64,000 bases of DNA from Symbiodinium natans (lineage: Eukaryota > Sar > Dinophyceae > Suessiales > Symbiodiniaceae). Shown in pieces: positions 21,596 through 34,130 of the stretch. Positions within the stretch are counted from its first letter, which is position 1; every line of letters begins with the position of its first letter. A program made the translations under genes and the position numbers. Below the pieces are notes generated by a model, which ran no database searches, was not told the DNA's origin, and was given only the letters and a program-made list of their open reading frames with translations. The DNA lies in assembly GCA_905221605.1 (NCBI GenBank), contig CAJNDS010001890.1:64001-128000 (forward strand). Direction: 5' to 3'.

Positions 21596-22526
21596 CTGGC
21601 AGCGCCGGAGGGTTAGGCGCTAGGGTTGGAGAGTTTAGGGTTGGAGAGTTTAGCCTTTTTTCGGGTTGGAGAGTTTAGGGTTTAGGGCTAGGGTTTAGGG
21701 AGAGTTTCTAGGACGCCTTTCGTTGAATGGAACCTACCGTGAACCGGGATAGACTTGCCAACAATGGAACGAGCACCTAGGCACGCAGGCCACGACCAAA
21801 AACCTGTGACTATGTTGTTCTGCCCCTGCGTTCAGTGCCTGTAGTGCCTAAGCCTCATCATCTTGCGCAGGGATTTGGCAAGTTGGCAAGTAGTTATTGG
21901 CTCAGAGGCTCGGGTGTGGATCCCACGGCAGAACCAGCTGTTCTTTTCAAAGGTTAAGTATGGAACTGAAGAAGACGCCCAGAATCCTTACAGAATCTCA
22001 GCCCTCCAACAGGCCCTTGGACCAACTACTATCCAAGCCGCAAATCTTGGGCCTGAACCACAGAACCCTACTTGAAGTACCGAGAGCCTACGCTTTGCTG
22101 TCGCTTTCTTATCTAATAGGAGGGGCCTTAATATTAGAATAGGGTTTGGGGGCTATTTTTGTATGCCTATATAGGGTCCATGAGGGAATACTATTAGTAA
22201 TTGTTCCCACCCCTAAATACTTGCTGCATCCTTTCCGAGCCCCAAAAGTACCCGAACTCTGAGCCTTGCAGTCCCCAAGCTACCCCCACTCCCCCCCAAA
22301 AGTCCATACCCCCCCCCCCAAGCCTCCAGGCACCACAACCACAGATCACCTGAACCCCAAACAGACCACCCTAAACCCTAAACCCTAAACCCTAGACCCT
22401 AAACCCTAAACCCTGAACCCTAATAACCCTAATAACCCTAATAACCCTAATAACCCTAATCAGCCTAAACCCCAAACCTTAAATTAGTAATTCTGCTGCC
22501 TACGAATCCCCAAAACGCCCCGAAAC

Positions 22527-22562
22527 CGCCGAGGGGCCCTCGGCAGCTTCGGCCTCGGGAAC
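22527..22562 (-). CDS. Short exon candidate, Ala/Glu-rich
   Basis: Reads VPEAEAAEGPSA, possibly starting upstream with SENRTPE. Acceptor CGCACCCCTGAG, donor GCG|GTTTCGGGG, a TTTCGGG-type intron start. Confidence 0.45.
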
Positions 22563-22906
22563 CTCAGGGGTGCGATTTTCGCTCTTCAGGGCCCATGAAG
22601 GGTTTAGGGTTTAGGGTTTGGGGTTTGGGGTTTAGGGTTTAGGGTTTCGGGTTTAGGGGTTTAGGGGTTAAGGTTCAGGGTCTAGAGTTAGGGTTCACGG
22701 TGTAGGGTTTCGAGTTATTAGGGTTTAGGGTGCAGGGTTTGGAGTCTGGTGTTTAGCCCTTTTCAACGAGATCTCTCAAGACCCTACACCCTGAACTCTA
22801 CACCCTTTGGTGGGGAACCCTTAACCCTAAACCCGAAGTCCGTGGAACAAGACGATGTTAAAGCCCTAAACCCTAAACCCTAACCCCTACATCCCAAACC
22901 CTAAAC

Positions 22907-22981
22907 CCCACCCAGAACCATTTGTCAAAGTCGCCGTCTCTTCGGCCTCTGGTGCGGCAGGCGCAGGTTCTTCCGCAGTGC
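22907..22981 (-). CDS. Exon candidate, Ala/Pro/Glu-rich
   Basis: Reads TAEEPAPAAPEAEETATLTN then GSGW. Acceptor ATAACTCCAG, donor GGGTGGG|GTTTAGGG. Similar in style to the exons at 2043-2143 and 5738-5800. Confidence 0.58.
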
Positions 22982-23487
22982 CTGGAGTTATGAGGTTTTC
23001 GGGTTTAGGGACTCTAGGGTTTAAGGTTTGGGGTTTCGTGTTTCGACTATCACACTCGCACACAGAGTTTGTTTCGGGATTGGGGGTTTGAGGGTTGGGA
23101 CGTCACCAGGGTCATTCCGCAGGAGGCTGCTCATTTAGAACGTTCCGCTGTATCAGAAACCCTTCTGCAACCGGCTTGCGAACGTCACGTCAGGGACCCT
23201 GAACCCTCAACCCTAAACAGCTGCGGGTTTCTGGGAGTCTTTGCGATTCCGGGGGTTCGGGCTGGAAGCTCCCGAAACCCCTAAACCTCAAATGAGCCTC
23301 ATGTGAGCTCCAGAAAACCCGGCAATAAAGCCTGAACAACCCTCAACCCTAAACCCTAAAAACACTAAACCCTAAACCCTAAGCCCTTAGCCCTAAACCC
23401 TAAACCCTAAACCCTAACCCCTAACCCCTAAGCCCTTAGCCCTAAACCCTAAACCCTAAACCCTAACCCCAAAACTAAACCCTAAAC

Positions 23488-23581
23488 CCTCATGCTGGCC
23501 TTCCACCTCCTCTTCCGCATCATCGGCCTCCACTGCGCGTGCCTCGGGCTGCGCGCGAGCCTGCATGGAGGGCGGCGGATT
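23488..23581 (-). CDS. Exon candidate, acidic
   Basis: Reads NPPPSMQARAQPEARAVEAD then DAEEEVEGQHE. Acceptor CTAACCCCAG, donor GAGG|GTTTAGGG. Joins the next exon (22981) in phase through a split Gly codon. Confidence 0.6.
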
Positions 23582-23722
23582 CTGGGGTTAGCTGGTATTT
23601 GCTTGGGTTTAGGGTTTAGGGTTTAGGGTTTAGGGTTTAGGGGTCAGGGTTTAGGGTTTGGGGTTTGGGGTTTGGGGTTTAGGGTTTAGGGTGTAGGGTG
23701 TAGGGTTTAGGGTTTAGGGTTG

Positions 23723-23825
23723 CTTGGGATGTTCCCCCTGATGCTAACAATCCTTAATAGGGAACATAGTACCCCCTACTATAATTCCTATGAAGGACTG
23801 TTAGTATAAGGGGGAACATCCCAAA
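23723..23825. mobile_element. Foldback MITE family A, copy 2
   Basis: CTTGGGATGTTCCCCC at the left and GGGGGAACATCCCAA at the right, about 100 bp; preceded by a TTTAGGG tract. Confidence 0.87.
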
Positions 23826-23999
23826 GTATCGCTGAAGAACCACCAAAAAAATCCTTCCTTATGAAGGGCAATAGGGCTAATTATTTTGTGATTTTGGGGG
23901 GTTCTTAAGCAAGTTAATGGGGGGGCCTCTGCGAGGGCTTCCCGGTGCCCCAAAGCATTGGCTGTCTTATCAGTTGCCCAACGCAACTCAACATTCCCA

Positions 24000-25190
24000 A
24001 AGCCCTACTTGCAAACCCAGTTCCAAAATCACCCGGGCCCCCCGGGTTTTGGGTTTTGGGTTTGTGGTTGAGGGTTTAGGGTTTATAGGTTTTGGGGTAG
24101 GACAACGTGGCCTCTTCCGAAACTTACACAAAAAAGCGCACAGACTCCGCAACAACCTTCTCGCCTTGACGCGGAAGTTGACCGTGACATCCTTGTAGAC
24201 GCCCTGCTGAGGCATGTGGCAAAAAAGTTGAATGATTTCGGGTTTAGGGTTTAGGTCTTGGGGTTTAGGGTTTAGGGTTTAGGGCTATATGCCCAGCACC
24301 TCCCAAAGAAAACCACCCTCTGCTCTCCTGGGAGCCATGATGCAACACTTGTTGTCGTTCCCTAGGGTAACAAACCCTGAACCCTAAACCCTAAACCCTG
24401 AACAACGAATGCGACATATCATCCCTAAGGGGCTCTAGCACTCGGTTCGGTGTAAGCTTGCCGCAGCTTCGGCACCCCGTTGTGATATCCAGGGGCCGTC
24501 ATTCACGTCTTAGACCTTTGAACATCTTCCTGTTGATGCTGACGCCACACGCCCTTAATGCCGGAAAGCCTTCAGCCCTAAATTATTCCTGAACTCAGAA
24601 ACCTCACTTGAAGGTTCATGGGTAGCAATGAGCGGGGGCATATGTTCCATACTTCTAACCCAGCAGGTTAGCCCCCACAAATCCCTTTTTTTTTAAGATA
24701 ATTTTGGGGGGTTCTTATGCAAATAGTTTATTCTTTTTTAGGGCCTGAACTCTGCAACCTCCGAAACCTTGCATCGACAACACGTGCTCAGGTCCTCCTT
24801 TGTCACGGCCCTGATCACCCCTTGGCCAGGTTCAAGGTTTTAAACCCTAAGACCTCAACCCTAAGCCCTAAACAATCAACCCTACTAAACCCTAAGCCCT
24901 ATGCCCTAAACCCTCAACCCTAAGCCCTAAACCCTCAACTGCTTCATAGAGTTCCAGTGCAGTACGAATGCAGGGGGGAACTTCTAGCCCTATGTATAAG
25001 TACCCATGAACCTCCAAGTTGTGCAAACAAAAGCCCAGACCCTTTCATCCGAAAATCAAACAGGACTCCGAACCCTTCAACGCAGCAATTCCACTATTGA
25101 AAGGCCAAACAGGATCACCCCCTCCAATGAAAGCCTGACCCTGCTAGAGCTCGCAGCACGGAACCTTCCCCAGCCTGAACAATGGTTTTC
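24000..25190. other. No recognised gene
   Basis: Short heptamer tracts and mixed sequence. Around 24675-24730 is a copy of the TTTTGGGGGGTTCTTA…GCAAATAG word also seen near 3230, 23880 and, inverted, 41815. Confidence 0.5.
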
Positions 25191-25191
25191 A

Positions 25192-25352
25192 CTTGGGATG
25201 TTCTCCCTTATACTAACAGTCCTTAATCGGGATTTATCATACCCCCTATTGTAATCCCAATTAAGCTAACAGTAGAAGCGGGATTATCCTCAATAGGGAG
25301 GAAAATAGGCGGTACTCTAATCACTAGCTAGTATAAGGGCGAACATCCCAAG
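25192..25352. mobile_element. Foldback MITE family A, copy 3 (long form)
   Basis: Same ends but 161 bp: about 60 extra bases in the middle suggest a nested or rearranged copy. Confidence 0.82.
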
Positions 25353-25461
25353 CTGCTGTCACGTCGTCCCACTGCCCTGACATGTGAAGCTCAAAGCCCA
25401 CCCAAGAAGCACCCAGGCAAGCACACGCGAAACCATACGACAACCTCGTAGCCCTAAACCC

Positions 25462-25676
25462 GAAACCCTGAACCCTGAACCCTGAACCCTGAACCCTGAA
25501 CGCTAAACCCTAAACCCTAAACCCTAAACCCTAAACCCTAAACCCTAAACCCTAAACCCTAAACCCTAGACCCTAAACCCTAGACCCTAAACCCTAAACC
25601 CTAAACCCTAAACCATAAACCCTAAACCCTAAACCCTAAACCCTAAACCCTAAACCCTAAACCCTAAACCCTAACC
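25462..25676. repeat. CCCTAAA array, longest C-strand tract here
   Basis: CCCTGAA variants at the left, then about 24 CCCTAAA units. Ends at the donor of the exon 25676-25760. Confidence 0.95.
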
Positions 25677-25760
25677 CTGAGCCCAGGCGCTCAACCTGCT
25701 GAAGTCGACCTTCGGAAGCGGCCCGAGCAGCCCGGACTTGCCGTCGCGCTTCTCCACTTT
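25676..25760 (-). CDS. Exon candidate, basic
   Basis: Reads KVEKRDGKSGLLGPLPKVDF then SRLSAWAQ. Acceptor CTTGCGCAG; the frame is open a further 20 bases upstream. Donor CAGG|GTTAGGG beginning a 24-unit heptamer tract, or AAG|GTCGAC inside the exon. Confidence 0.55.
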
Positions 25761-25859
25761 CTGCGCAAGGGGCTCCGGAGCTTCAACCCTAAACCCTAAA
25801 CCCTAAACACTAAGCCCTAAGCCCTAAGCCCTAAGCCCTAAGCCCTAAACGAACCATAC

Positions 25860-26500
25860 AAGCATAAGTATGCATGTACATGCACAGTAAAAATATAAAT
25901 GTTTGCATATAAATAAATATAAATAAGAAACAATCTTATATAAGTACATATATATATATATATTATAGATAGAATACTTATATACAAGACAACAACTGAG
26001 GAATCCATCGACATCCGCCTTCATCGTGCAGCCGTTTCAGGGTCCTATGGTTTCACTAGACCTGGAACTATGGGTAGGCTACTTGAAAAAGGGCTTTTTG
26101 AGGATGGCACGAAGATGATATTGGCAACTGTTGACGCCTAAGACTACCATTTGCGCGAGGTCCTGTATTTCGACTTCAACAACGGAAGGAATTCTCGCAG
26201 ACAAAGACCAAAACGAGATTCTTCTCCGTGAAGAGTTCGGGTTCGGCATGCAAACTAGTGTAACTGACACCAGCCCTACCCCAGTCAACCTTCAACAACA
26301 TTTCCTCCCACCCACAAACCGCTGAACCCAAAACCCAAAACCCTGAGCCTTGAGCTCAAAACCCTACTCCATGGCGACTCTCATCCCTACATTTTGGTAG
26401 CCGCACGCCGGCCTGAGCATCTAGCTTCTGCAAACCTGGGCAGAGTCCAAGGCTTGGGGAGGGTTCAGGGCCGGTTGCTGGCTTGGGGTTTAGGGCTTGT
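25860..26500. other. No recognised gene
   Basis: An AT-rich stretch with (TA)n near 25947-25963, then mixed sequence. The plus strand at 26164-26325 is open (ILADKDQNEILLREEFGFGM) but without convincing splice sites. Confidence 0.5.
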
Positions 26501-26539
26501 GTTGTAAACAGGATTCAAAGGAGGAGTGCTGGATGTTAG

Positions 26540-26905
26540 ATTTAAAAATAACGTGAAAAGAACGTCAAATCAACGTGAATAGGCTTTTTGGGAAAACGTA
26601 GAAAAACGTGAAACAAACATGTGGAAAAAAGTGGAAAAACGTGGTAAAAAGGTGTAAACTTGTGAAAACAGGTGCTAAACATGGAAAATGTGGAGAAAAC
26701 GTGGAAACAAGGTATAACATAGTTTACTTTTTTCACGTTTTAGGAAGCACGATGTGTTTACCTTTTTTCCACGTTCTTTCTATGCTTTACAGAGGGAAAC
26801 GTGGTTTTCCTTCTGGAAGCACGATTTTCCTACTTTGTTTCATGTTTTTCTACGTTTTTCAAAATCATCGAACTACGTTTTGTTTACGTTCATTTCATTT
26901 TTTAA
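26540..26905. repeat. AT-rich foldback built of AACGTGGAAA words
   Basis: The left arm repeats ACGTGGAAAAA-like words many times; the right arm has TTTTTCCACGTT-like words. Centre near 26730. No coding signal. Confidence 0.65.
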
Positions 26906-27314
26906 AATCCCATAAACCCAATCCTCCATTCGAGCTCCGTTTACAAGGCTAGTGTTTAGGGTTTAGGGCTAGGGTTTAGGGTTTAGGGTTCAAGGAGTTT
27001 TAAACGTGTGGGCCCCTCCGATGGCCTTGCTTGGCTGGCATATCCATGCTTCGTTGTGTAATGGCATTCGTGTTATAATGAAAATAGCAATAATGGTAAG
27101 AATAATCAGAATATTGTACAGCTAGTAGTGCGGCGTCCTTCCCAACGAATTGATTGAGTTCATTCCGCCCAAAAAACACCAAGAACATTGATCGGAGAGT
27201 CGGGCAGACTTTGAAAGAGTTAATGCTAGCGATCTGTGAAGAAATGCCTCATGAAACTGGACCCTTTTTTGCAACTGGGCTTAGGGCAAACCTGAAAGTC
27301 TAAACCCACTATAC

Positions 27315-28705
27315 ATGTGGTGGTTCCAGGGCCAAGAAGAAGAGCTTTCTTGAAGCGGCCGATGCGCCCTCTGCGCGGACAATCGTGGATAAGGGAGGAC
27401 AGACTCAGCCAGCCGCGCAGTCGCAATGGTTACCCACGCCGACAAATCTTGGAACAAATGGCCAGCGCATTAACCCCAAATCCTACTAGAACCTTGACTC
27501 CTAGCTCAGGTATCACCGCCTTCGCTTCGCAGAACAAAGGTAAACACTTAGAGCGCACGCGGCTGGAGGCCATTTTTTATCAACTCCAAACTTGAAGCAC
27601 AACACATAAAGTCTGTGTTCGGAAGGAAGGTCCCCTTCTCGCGTCCCTGTTAAATCGTTTGGGTGGATTTTCTCGGGGAAAACGTCCATTGAAGGAGGGA
27701 GAGGGAGGAGATTTCAAGGTGTTCAGTGTGCTTTGGGGGTCTCTAGGATGGGCTTCCTTGCGGATTCCGGGTATGTCTAGCACCCGCAAATAGAAAATTT
27801 GATCAATGGGTCCGGCCATGTTTTTGCAAATCTATCTGCTTCAGGATGCCTAAGTGCAGTATATATATATATATGTATATGTACATATATATATATAAAT
27901 ACATACAAAGTAAATATAAATATGAATGCAAAGATAAAGATGTATATAAATATATAAATATAACTATAAATATAAACTTAAATATAAATATCAATATAAA
28001 TATAAATATAAATATATACATAAATATAAACATACATACAAATAAGAACAAAATTACGTATATATACATATATATATATATATATCTTGTTTTTGGGGGC
28101 AGGGGGGGTGGCGGCAAATGTTGTGTGTGTATATATACATATATATATATATATATGTGTTCTTCTATTTTCATTTCTTCAAACATTTTCGCGAAATGCA
28201 AGACCTAAAACCGCTATGGAGTCTACAGCCCTATCATGACCTGTACATTAAAAGTCTTCAACGAAAGCCCCCCTCATCCCCCAAATGCAGTAAACTCTCC
28301 TAAGCCCCAAGATTAGCACCCACAGATCCTTCAGCAAGGGCCCTCCTTCATCCCCAAATCGAGTCGAATCTCCTAAACGGACCCAACAAGGGCCTGTAGC
28401 CCAGACGATTGCAGTGCAAGAGGCGCGGCATATCGAAGGGCGTGTACTTGTGGAGGATCCTGCTAGCTTAGGCACCTAGTTAGGGTTGTAAGATTTGGGG
28501 TTCAAGCCAAGAGGGATCTGAGGGCTTCAGGTTCACTTAGAGTTCAGGAGTTTCGATCTGTGATGCTACTGCTGCTACTACTGCTACTGACTTCTGCTGC
28601 TTGTGCTGCTGTTACTACTGCTGCTGCTCCTCCTACTACTTCTATGTACTACTGCTACTGCTAATACGACTACTACGACGACGACTACGACGACGACTAC
28701 GACTA

Positions 28706-28736
<31 letters not shown>

Positions 28737-28765
28737 GACTACTACTACTACTACTACTACTACTG

Positions 28766-28813
<48 letters not shown>

Positions 28814-28931
28814 CTGCTGCTGCTGCTGCTGCTACAACTGCTACTACTGCTACTACTGCTACTACTGCTACTACTACCACCTCCTGCTGCTGCTGCTCCG
28901 ACGACGACGACGACTCCTACTCCTACTCCTA

Positions 28932-29021
<90 letters not shown>

Positions 29022-32000
29022 ATATCAAGCAGACATCTGAACTTGCATTTATGTTTAGTGTATATGTGTAAATTCATGTATGTATCGCCGTTAGTGTCAT
29101 CTCTTCAGAAAACCATGGCGATCTTTACCGTTACGCATGGTTGCGCCCAGGGGCTTGAGACAAATCAGCCAAGGCTTGAACTATTTATCTACAAGACAGC
29201 ACCCCCCCCCCCCCCCCCGTCCTCCCCTATGCCAGAAAGCTACCAAATAACAATGCTAGTGGGACTCTTCCACCCTGTGCCCCCGCCCCCCTCCTCCCCC
29301 CTCTACAACATCTGACCTGGTCGAAACCTTCAAGCTGAACACCGAATCGTAAACTCTAAACCCCGTCCTTGCCACTTCGTTCGGTCTCTGGCCGCCCTGC
29401 CGGAAAAGACGTACGTATGGATCGCCCAGCCTAGGCATCTGGTTCGGCGTCAGGGTGTTTTGCTTGATGTCTGGCTCATCGCGTTCGCGATCGTGTGCGA
29501 TGCGAACCTTGCAAGTCATGTTGCTAGAAAGTCGAGGAATGGGTTTGGAATTCCCTCAGCCACACGCTTTAACCCTTAACGGCCGAAGGTGTAAGAGAGG
29601 CTCGCTGTTGCTACAGAGGACCACGACTCCACAACCCAAATGCTCTACCATGTGAGTTAGGGTTTAGGGTGTAATTAGGGTTTAGGGTTTAGGGTGTAGA
29701 GTGTAGGGTTTAGGGTTTAGGGCTGCTAAGGCTTAAGCCTCCCGCCAATGAGAGGCATCAGCAACCTGAGAGTGTCATCTACCCTTTCAAAACCGACAGG
29801 CAGACCAAAATTTGCAAACCTCACTGCCTCTCTGCACACCACCCTGAACAGCAGAAACCCTAGACCCTAAACCCTAAACCCTAAACAAACCCTAAACCCT
29901 CCATTTAGGGCTCTTGGGTGAAGGAGAAACGCCAGGCAAAATCCAAGCTGCTTCGCCAGGACGTCTTGCGCCCACGGCATGACCTCAGTTAAAGGGTCTA
30001 GGGTTTAGGGTTTAGGGTATCGGGCATAGGGTTTTGAGTGTAGGCAGGGTGTACCTGCAACCCCAAAAGCCCTACGTGTGAGTAGGCAAGAATCTCCTAA
30101 ATCGCCAAGACATCCCTAAATGACCCGAAAACTTCACCGCCTGACGCCAAGCAATGAGGGCCATTTCATTGGGCTTTTGCAGATTGACGCCCATACTGTA
30201 TATAGTCTAGTTGAAATTGGGTAAACTCGCTGTGTAGATTTTCGGTCTCCTCATATGTCTAATCTTCAACCACGCGACTTTTGATGAGGTTGCCCGAGGC
30301 ACTTTTGGCTCCCGGAAAGGGTTATGGGGTGCCCTGAGCCTCTTACCGAGGTCCGGACATGCCACAACGCTGACGCTCCAAACCTTCTCAGCCCTAAAAC
30401 CCCCCTTTTGCTAAACCCGACGAATGGTCGGCCGGGCCACCCAATTGATCCATGCATGCCGTCCCAAGGTGAAGCCTCAGGCTGCCAGGCGATTCGGGAT
30501 CGGAGATTACGGTTCAAGGCCATCGGCCTCTATGAAGTGTCAGACGTCTCTACATGCTGTTGCCTTATTATGGCTGAGCCATGGCAGGCTACATAGGCTA
30601 CATAGTTCGGGAGGACACTCGCGGTGAGAGATTGCCTCCACCACGGTAGCCAGAAGAAGGGTCCAAGCCGCATGAAGGCAAGTCTTATATATTCGTATAG
30701 AAACTCTCGCTCGCTCTCTCTCTCTCTCTCTCTTTATATATATATATATACATACATACACCCGCAGATACATGTCTAAAGAAAACATCTGACTTCGAAG
30801 CCCTCGCCCCACTGCGTTCTCTTCCTGCCGAACGTGTCAATGCGAAGCAAAGCGGCACATGAGTCGTTGAAGACCCAGCGGGAGGCCGGTGCCCTCCTGG
30901 CCATTCTCTCGTTGGAGCTTGCTGAGGGTTATAGAACCATTTTGAAGGTTTCGAGAGTAGTCAAACCCTAAACCCTAAACCCTACACCCTAAGGAGTGCG
31001 CACCACAGGGCGCAAGGGTAGGACGCGTGGCCGGTCTCGGGACTGGCATGCCGAGGATGCAAAGGGGGGGTGGGGGGGTGGCGTGCCACGTAAACCTAGA
31101 AACCTAGTCCTTCCCACTGGCCCGAAGGTCCGTTAAAAGGGTCCCTCCTTTAGTCCCTCGAAGCACGGGAATATGAGCCTCATAGAGCAGCGAAGTCCAT
31201 TAGGAAAGTCGGCCCAGGAAGCGCGACGGGGCTAACATCCCCAGTTCAGGGCTTAGGAGGGCTTTAGGGGGTTTAGGGTTTGTTTGTTTTTGTTATATTT
31301 TGGAGGGGGTGGGCGGGGGGTGGGCATTGGGGGTTGGGGGTTCTTAGAGGCTTAAATCGAAGGTCTTCATGGGGGTTTAGGGTTTAGAGCTACATTGCTA
31401 GATTCATTGTCCGATTGCTTTTCAATCTGTGTTGCATCTGCATTCAACCCGAGCGCTCCTCCTCCCGAACTTTCTTGAAGATGTCCCTGAGTGCGGTGGA
31501 AGCCAGATAAAGAACAACTTCGGAAGGGAGGTCCCCACAAGAAGTAGGGTTTGGGGTTTAGGGTTTAATGTTTAGGGTTTGGGGGTATATAAGGGCAGGG
31601 CCCAGCTCTGATCCCCAAAAAAAACCTAAGGGGTTCGACTTCGAAGGGGTGGGCGAAGGCCATCAATGCAATTGGGGCCTAGGGTTTCGGTTTAGGATTT
31701 AGGGTTTAGGGTCTCATTTAGGCATCCGTGAGATCCTGTGAAAACCCATGAAAACAAAAGTCGCAGATCCCAAGCCCAGGCGGCTTTGCAGCAACTGCCA
31801 AGTGTAAGTGTGTGGATCCAAAAACCCAGCGTACAGCTCCCTAACAATATCATTTTCGAGCGTGCAAGACAGGTTTCTTCCAAACGAGCCAGAAAAAAAT
31901 GGTATGTATTTTCAGGCGTCCTGGCAGTCCTAGCAGCATAGGTTAAGCGTGCGATGCTTCAAACACGCGTTCCCTCAATCAAAATCCTACCTCGCCTACA

Positions 32001-32461
32001 ACGGTGCAGCCCAAGATGCAGCTTCTTGTCCTTAGATGCTGCGGCCGTTTGACGGGGTCTAGGGTGTGCCCCCCCAAGGCCCCCCCACACCCTATCGAAT
32101 CCCTCACCCCACCCAAAAACTCCTCGAACCTGAAAGACTCTCATGACCCTGAACCCGAAACCCTGAACCCTGAACCCTTTACTGCAACAGGCTGCTGCGT
32201 GTCCGCCCTGAAGTGTCCCACCCGTTCTCCGGACAAGGCAAGACACAGAACTGAACTCACTGGCAACAGAACTACAAACCCTAAACCCTAAACTAGAGCG
32301 AGCTGCGGGTCCTGCGATAAGCAGCAGCGAGCGATACCGCGTGGCGCCAGCCCGCGGACGAGCCCGAGCCGTCCGGCGAAGCCTGGCGAGGGCTCGGGGC
32401 CAGTGCGCGCGATGAGCGCGGCCCACGCATAGAAGGGTGGAACCCGCGTGCCAGCGTCAGT
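27315..32461 (-). CDS. Multi-exon gene of unknown function, partial model
   Basis: Eight exons join in phase: 32461-32294, 32030-31991, 31794-31746, 31486-31449, 30921-30794, 29983-29898, 28459-28383, 27370-27315. The first has very high third-position GC and reads [20 protein letters not shown]; later parts include [79 protein letters not shown] and [14 protein letters not shown]. Acceptors are CAG/GAG/TAG; donors at 32294 and 29898 sit at the start of GTTTAGGG tracts. No family is recognised. The introns hold AT microsatellites and the trinucleotide array at 28.6-29.0 kb. The model has no start or stop codon. Confidence 0.55.
27858..28165. repeat. AT-rich microsatellite block
   Basis: (TA)n runs separated by ATAAATATAAA-like repeats, inside an intron of the 27.3-32.5 kb gene model. 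Confidence 0.9.
28560..29022. repeat. Trinucleotide array (CTA/CTG/ACG/CCT)
   Basis: About 460 bp of triplets in successive pure blocks: CTG/CTA, GACGAC, CTACTA, CTG, CTC-CTG, then (CTG)16. Frames are open on both strands and give homopolymers, so no gene is called. Confidence 0.95.
30705..30755. repeat. CT and TA microsatellite
   Basis: (CT)n followed by (TA)n, inside the same gene model. Confidence 0.9.
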
Positions 32462-32512
32462 CTGGCCCCAAAGAGAATAACCCTAAACCCTCGGTTTTAA
32501 AGTTAAAACCAC

Positions 32513-32936
32513 GCATCCTTCCCCGTAAGGGGCCTTCCCCGTAAGGGGCCTTCCCCGTAAGGGGCCTTCCGCGTAAGGGGCCTTCCCCGTAAGGGGCCTT
32601 TTCCGTAACGGGCCTTCTGCGTAAGGGGCCTTCCCCGTAAGGGGCCTTCCCCGTGAGGGGCCTTCCCCGTAAGGGGCCTTCCCCGTAAGGGGCCTTCCCC
32701 GTAAGGGGCCTTCCCCGTAAGGGGCCTTCCCCGTAAGGGGCCTTCCCCGTAAGGGGCCTTCCCCGTAAGGGGCCTTCCCCTCCCTGTAAGGGGCCTTCTC
32801 CGTAAGGGGCCTTCCCCATAAGGGGCCTTCCCCGTAACCTTCCCCGTAAGGGGCCTTCCCCGTAAGGGGCCTTCCCCGTAAGGGGCCTTCCCCGTAAGGG
32901 GCCTTCCCCGTAAGGGGCCTTCCCCGTAAGGAGCAA
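32513..32936. repeat. 16-bp satellite, block 1
   Basis: About 26 copies of CCTTCCCCGTAAGGGG. The period is not a multiple of three, so all frames of one strand give the same 16-residue repeat; the long minus-strand ORFs here are artefacts of this. Confidence 0.93.
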
Positions 32937-33780
32937 AACGGAGGGTCACCCAAAACCATCGTTTTCAATACTAAAAAATCGCATTTTTACTACGGGTCCC
33001 GCCAAATCCTGGGGCAGGGCCTTTAGAGTGACCCCCGCCAGAGCACCCCCGCCACAGCATCCCGCCGCCGTAAGGGGCCTTCCCCGTAAGGGGCCTTCCC
33101 CGTAAAGGGGCCTTCCCCGTAAGGGGCCTTCCCCCGTAAGGGGGCCTTCCCCGTAAGGGGCCTTCCCCGTAAGGGGCCTTCCCCGTAAGGGCCTTCCCCG
33201 TAAAAGGCCTTCCCCGTAACGGGCCTTCCCCGTAAGGGGCCTTCCCCGTAAGGGGCCTTCCCCGTAAGGGGCCTTCCCCGTAAACGGAGGGTTACCCAAA
33301 ACCATCGTTTTTCAATACTAAAAAATCGCATTTTTACTACGGGTCCTGCCAAATCCTGGGGCAGGGCCTTTAGAGTGACCCCCGCCAGAGCACCCCCACC
33401 AGAGCAGCCCCGCCAGAGCACCCCCGCCAGAGCATCCCGCCAGTTCAGTTAGGATTTAGATTTTTTTGGAAAATGGAGGGTCACCCAAAACCATCGTTTT
33501 TCAATACTAAAAAATCGCATTTTTACTACGGGTCCTGCCAAATCCTGGGGCAGGGCCTTTAGAGTGACCCCCGCCAGAGCACCCCCACCAGAGCACCCCC
33601 GCCAGAGCACCCCCGCCAGAGCACCCCCGCCAGAGCACCCTCGCCAGAGCATCCCGCCAGTTCAGTTAGGATTTAGATTTTTTTGGAAAACGGAGGGTCA
33701 CCCAAAACCATCGTTTTTCAGTACTAAAAAATCGCATTTTCACTACGGGTCCGGCCAAATCCTGGGGCAGGGCCTCCTCA
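32937..33780. repeat. Compound satellite with four copies of a conserved block
   Basis: A block from GGAGGGTCACCCAAAACCAT through ACTACGGGTCC to GGCAGGGCC occurs at about 32940, 33287, 33476 and 33693. Three are followed by short runs of CCCCCGCCAGAGCA (14 bp). The second and third blocks are spaced about 190 bp apart. Confidence 0.88.
33067..33284. repeat. 16-bp satellite, block 2
   Basis: About 14 more copies of the CCTTCCCCGTAAGGGG unit, separated from block 1 by one unit of the compound satellite. Confidence 0.92.
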
Positions 33781-33789
33781 TCCCAGACA

Positions 33790-34130
33790 GTTTCTGACGC
33801 TCCTCGGACCATTTCTGCGCCTTTTTGGGTTCCTCCGGACCCCCGCCAGAGCACCCCCACCAGAGCACCCACTAGAGCCCCCCCTCCACCAGAGCACCCC
33901 CACCAGAGCACCCCGCGAGAGCACCCCCGCCGAGTACGGCTCCTCCCGGACCATTTCTGAGCTTCTACGAGCCGGACCATTTCTGAGCCTTTTTTTGGGC
34001 TCCTCTCGGACAATTTCTGGGCTCCGCCCGGACCCTTTTTGGGCTTCTCCCGGACCGTTTCTGGGCCTTTTTGGGCTCCTCCCGGACCATTTCTGGGCCT
34101 TTTTTTGGGCTAGGCCCGGACCATTTCTGA
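33790..34130. repeat. Degenerate repeat of about 40 bp
   Basis: CTCCTCCCGGACCATTTCTG followed by GGCCTTTTTGGG recurs about seven times with variable length. Confidence 0.8.

Noticed and set aside
28584-29077. Long ORFs on both strands in the trinucleotide array
   Set aside because: Homopolymer translations of triplet repeats with no flanking coding signal.
29600-29665. tRNA-like D-arm (CATGGTAGAGCAT) on the minus strand
   Set aside because: No matching anticodon stem, T-arm or acceptor stem could be paired.
32457-33652. Several 120-160 codon minus-strand ORFs rich in GKAPYGEGPLRGRPLT
   Set aside because: They are translations of the 16-bp satellite and compound repeat; all frames give the same peptide.
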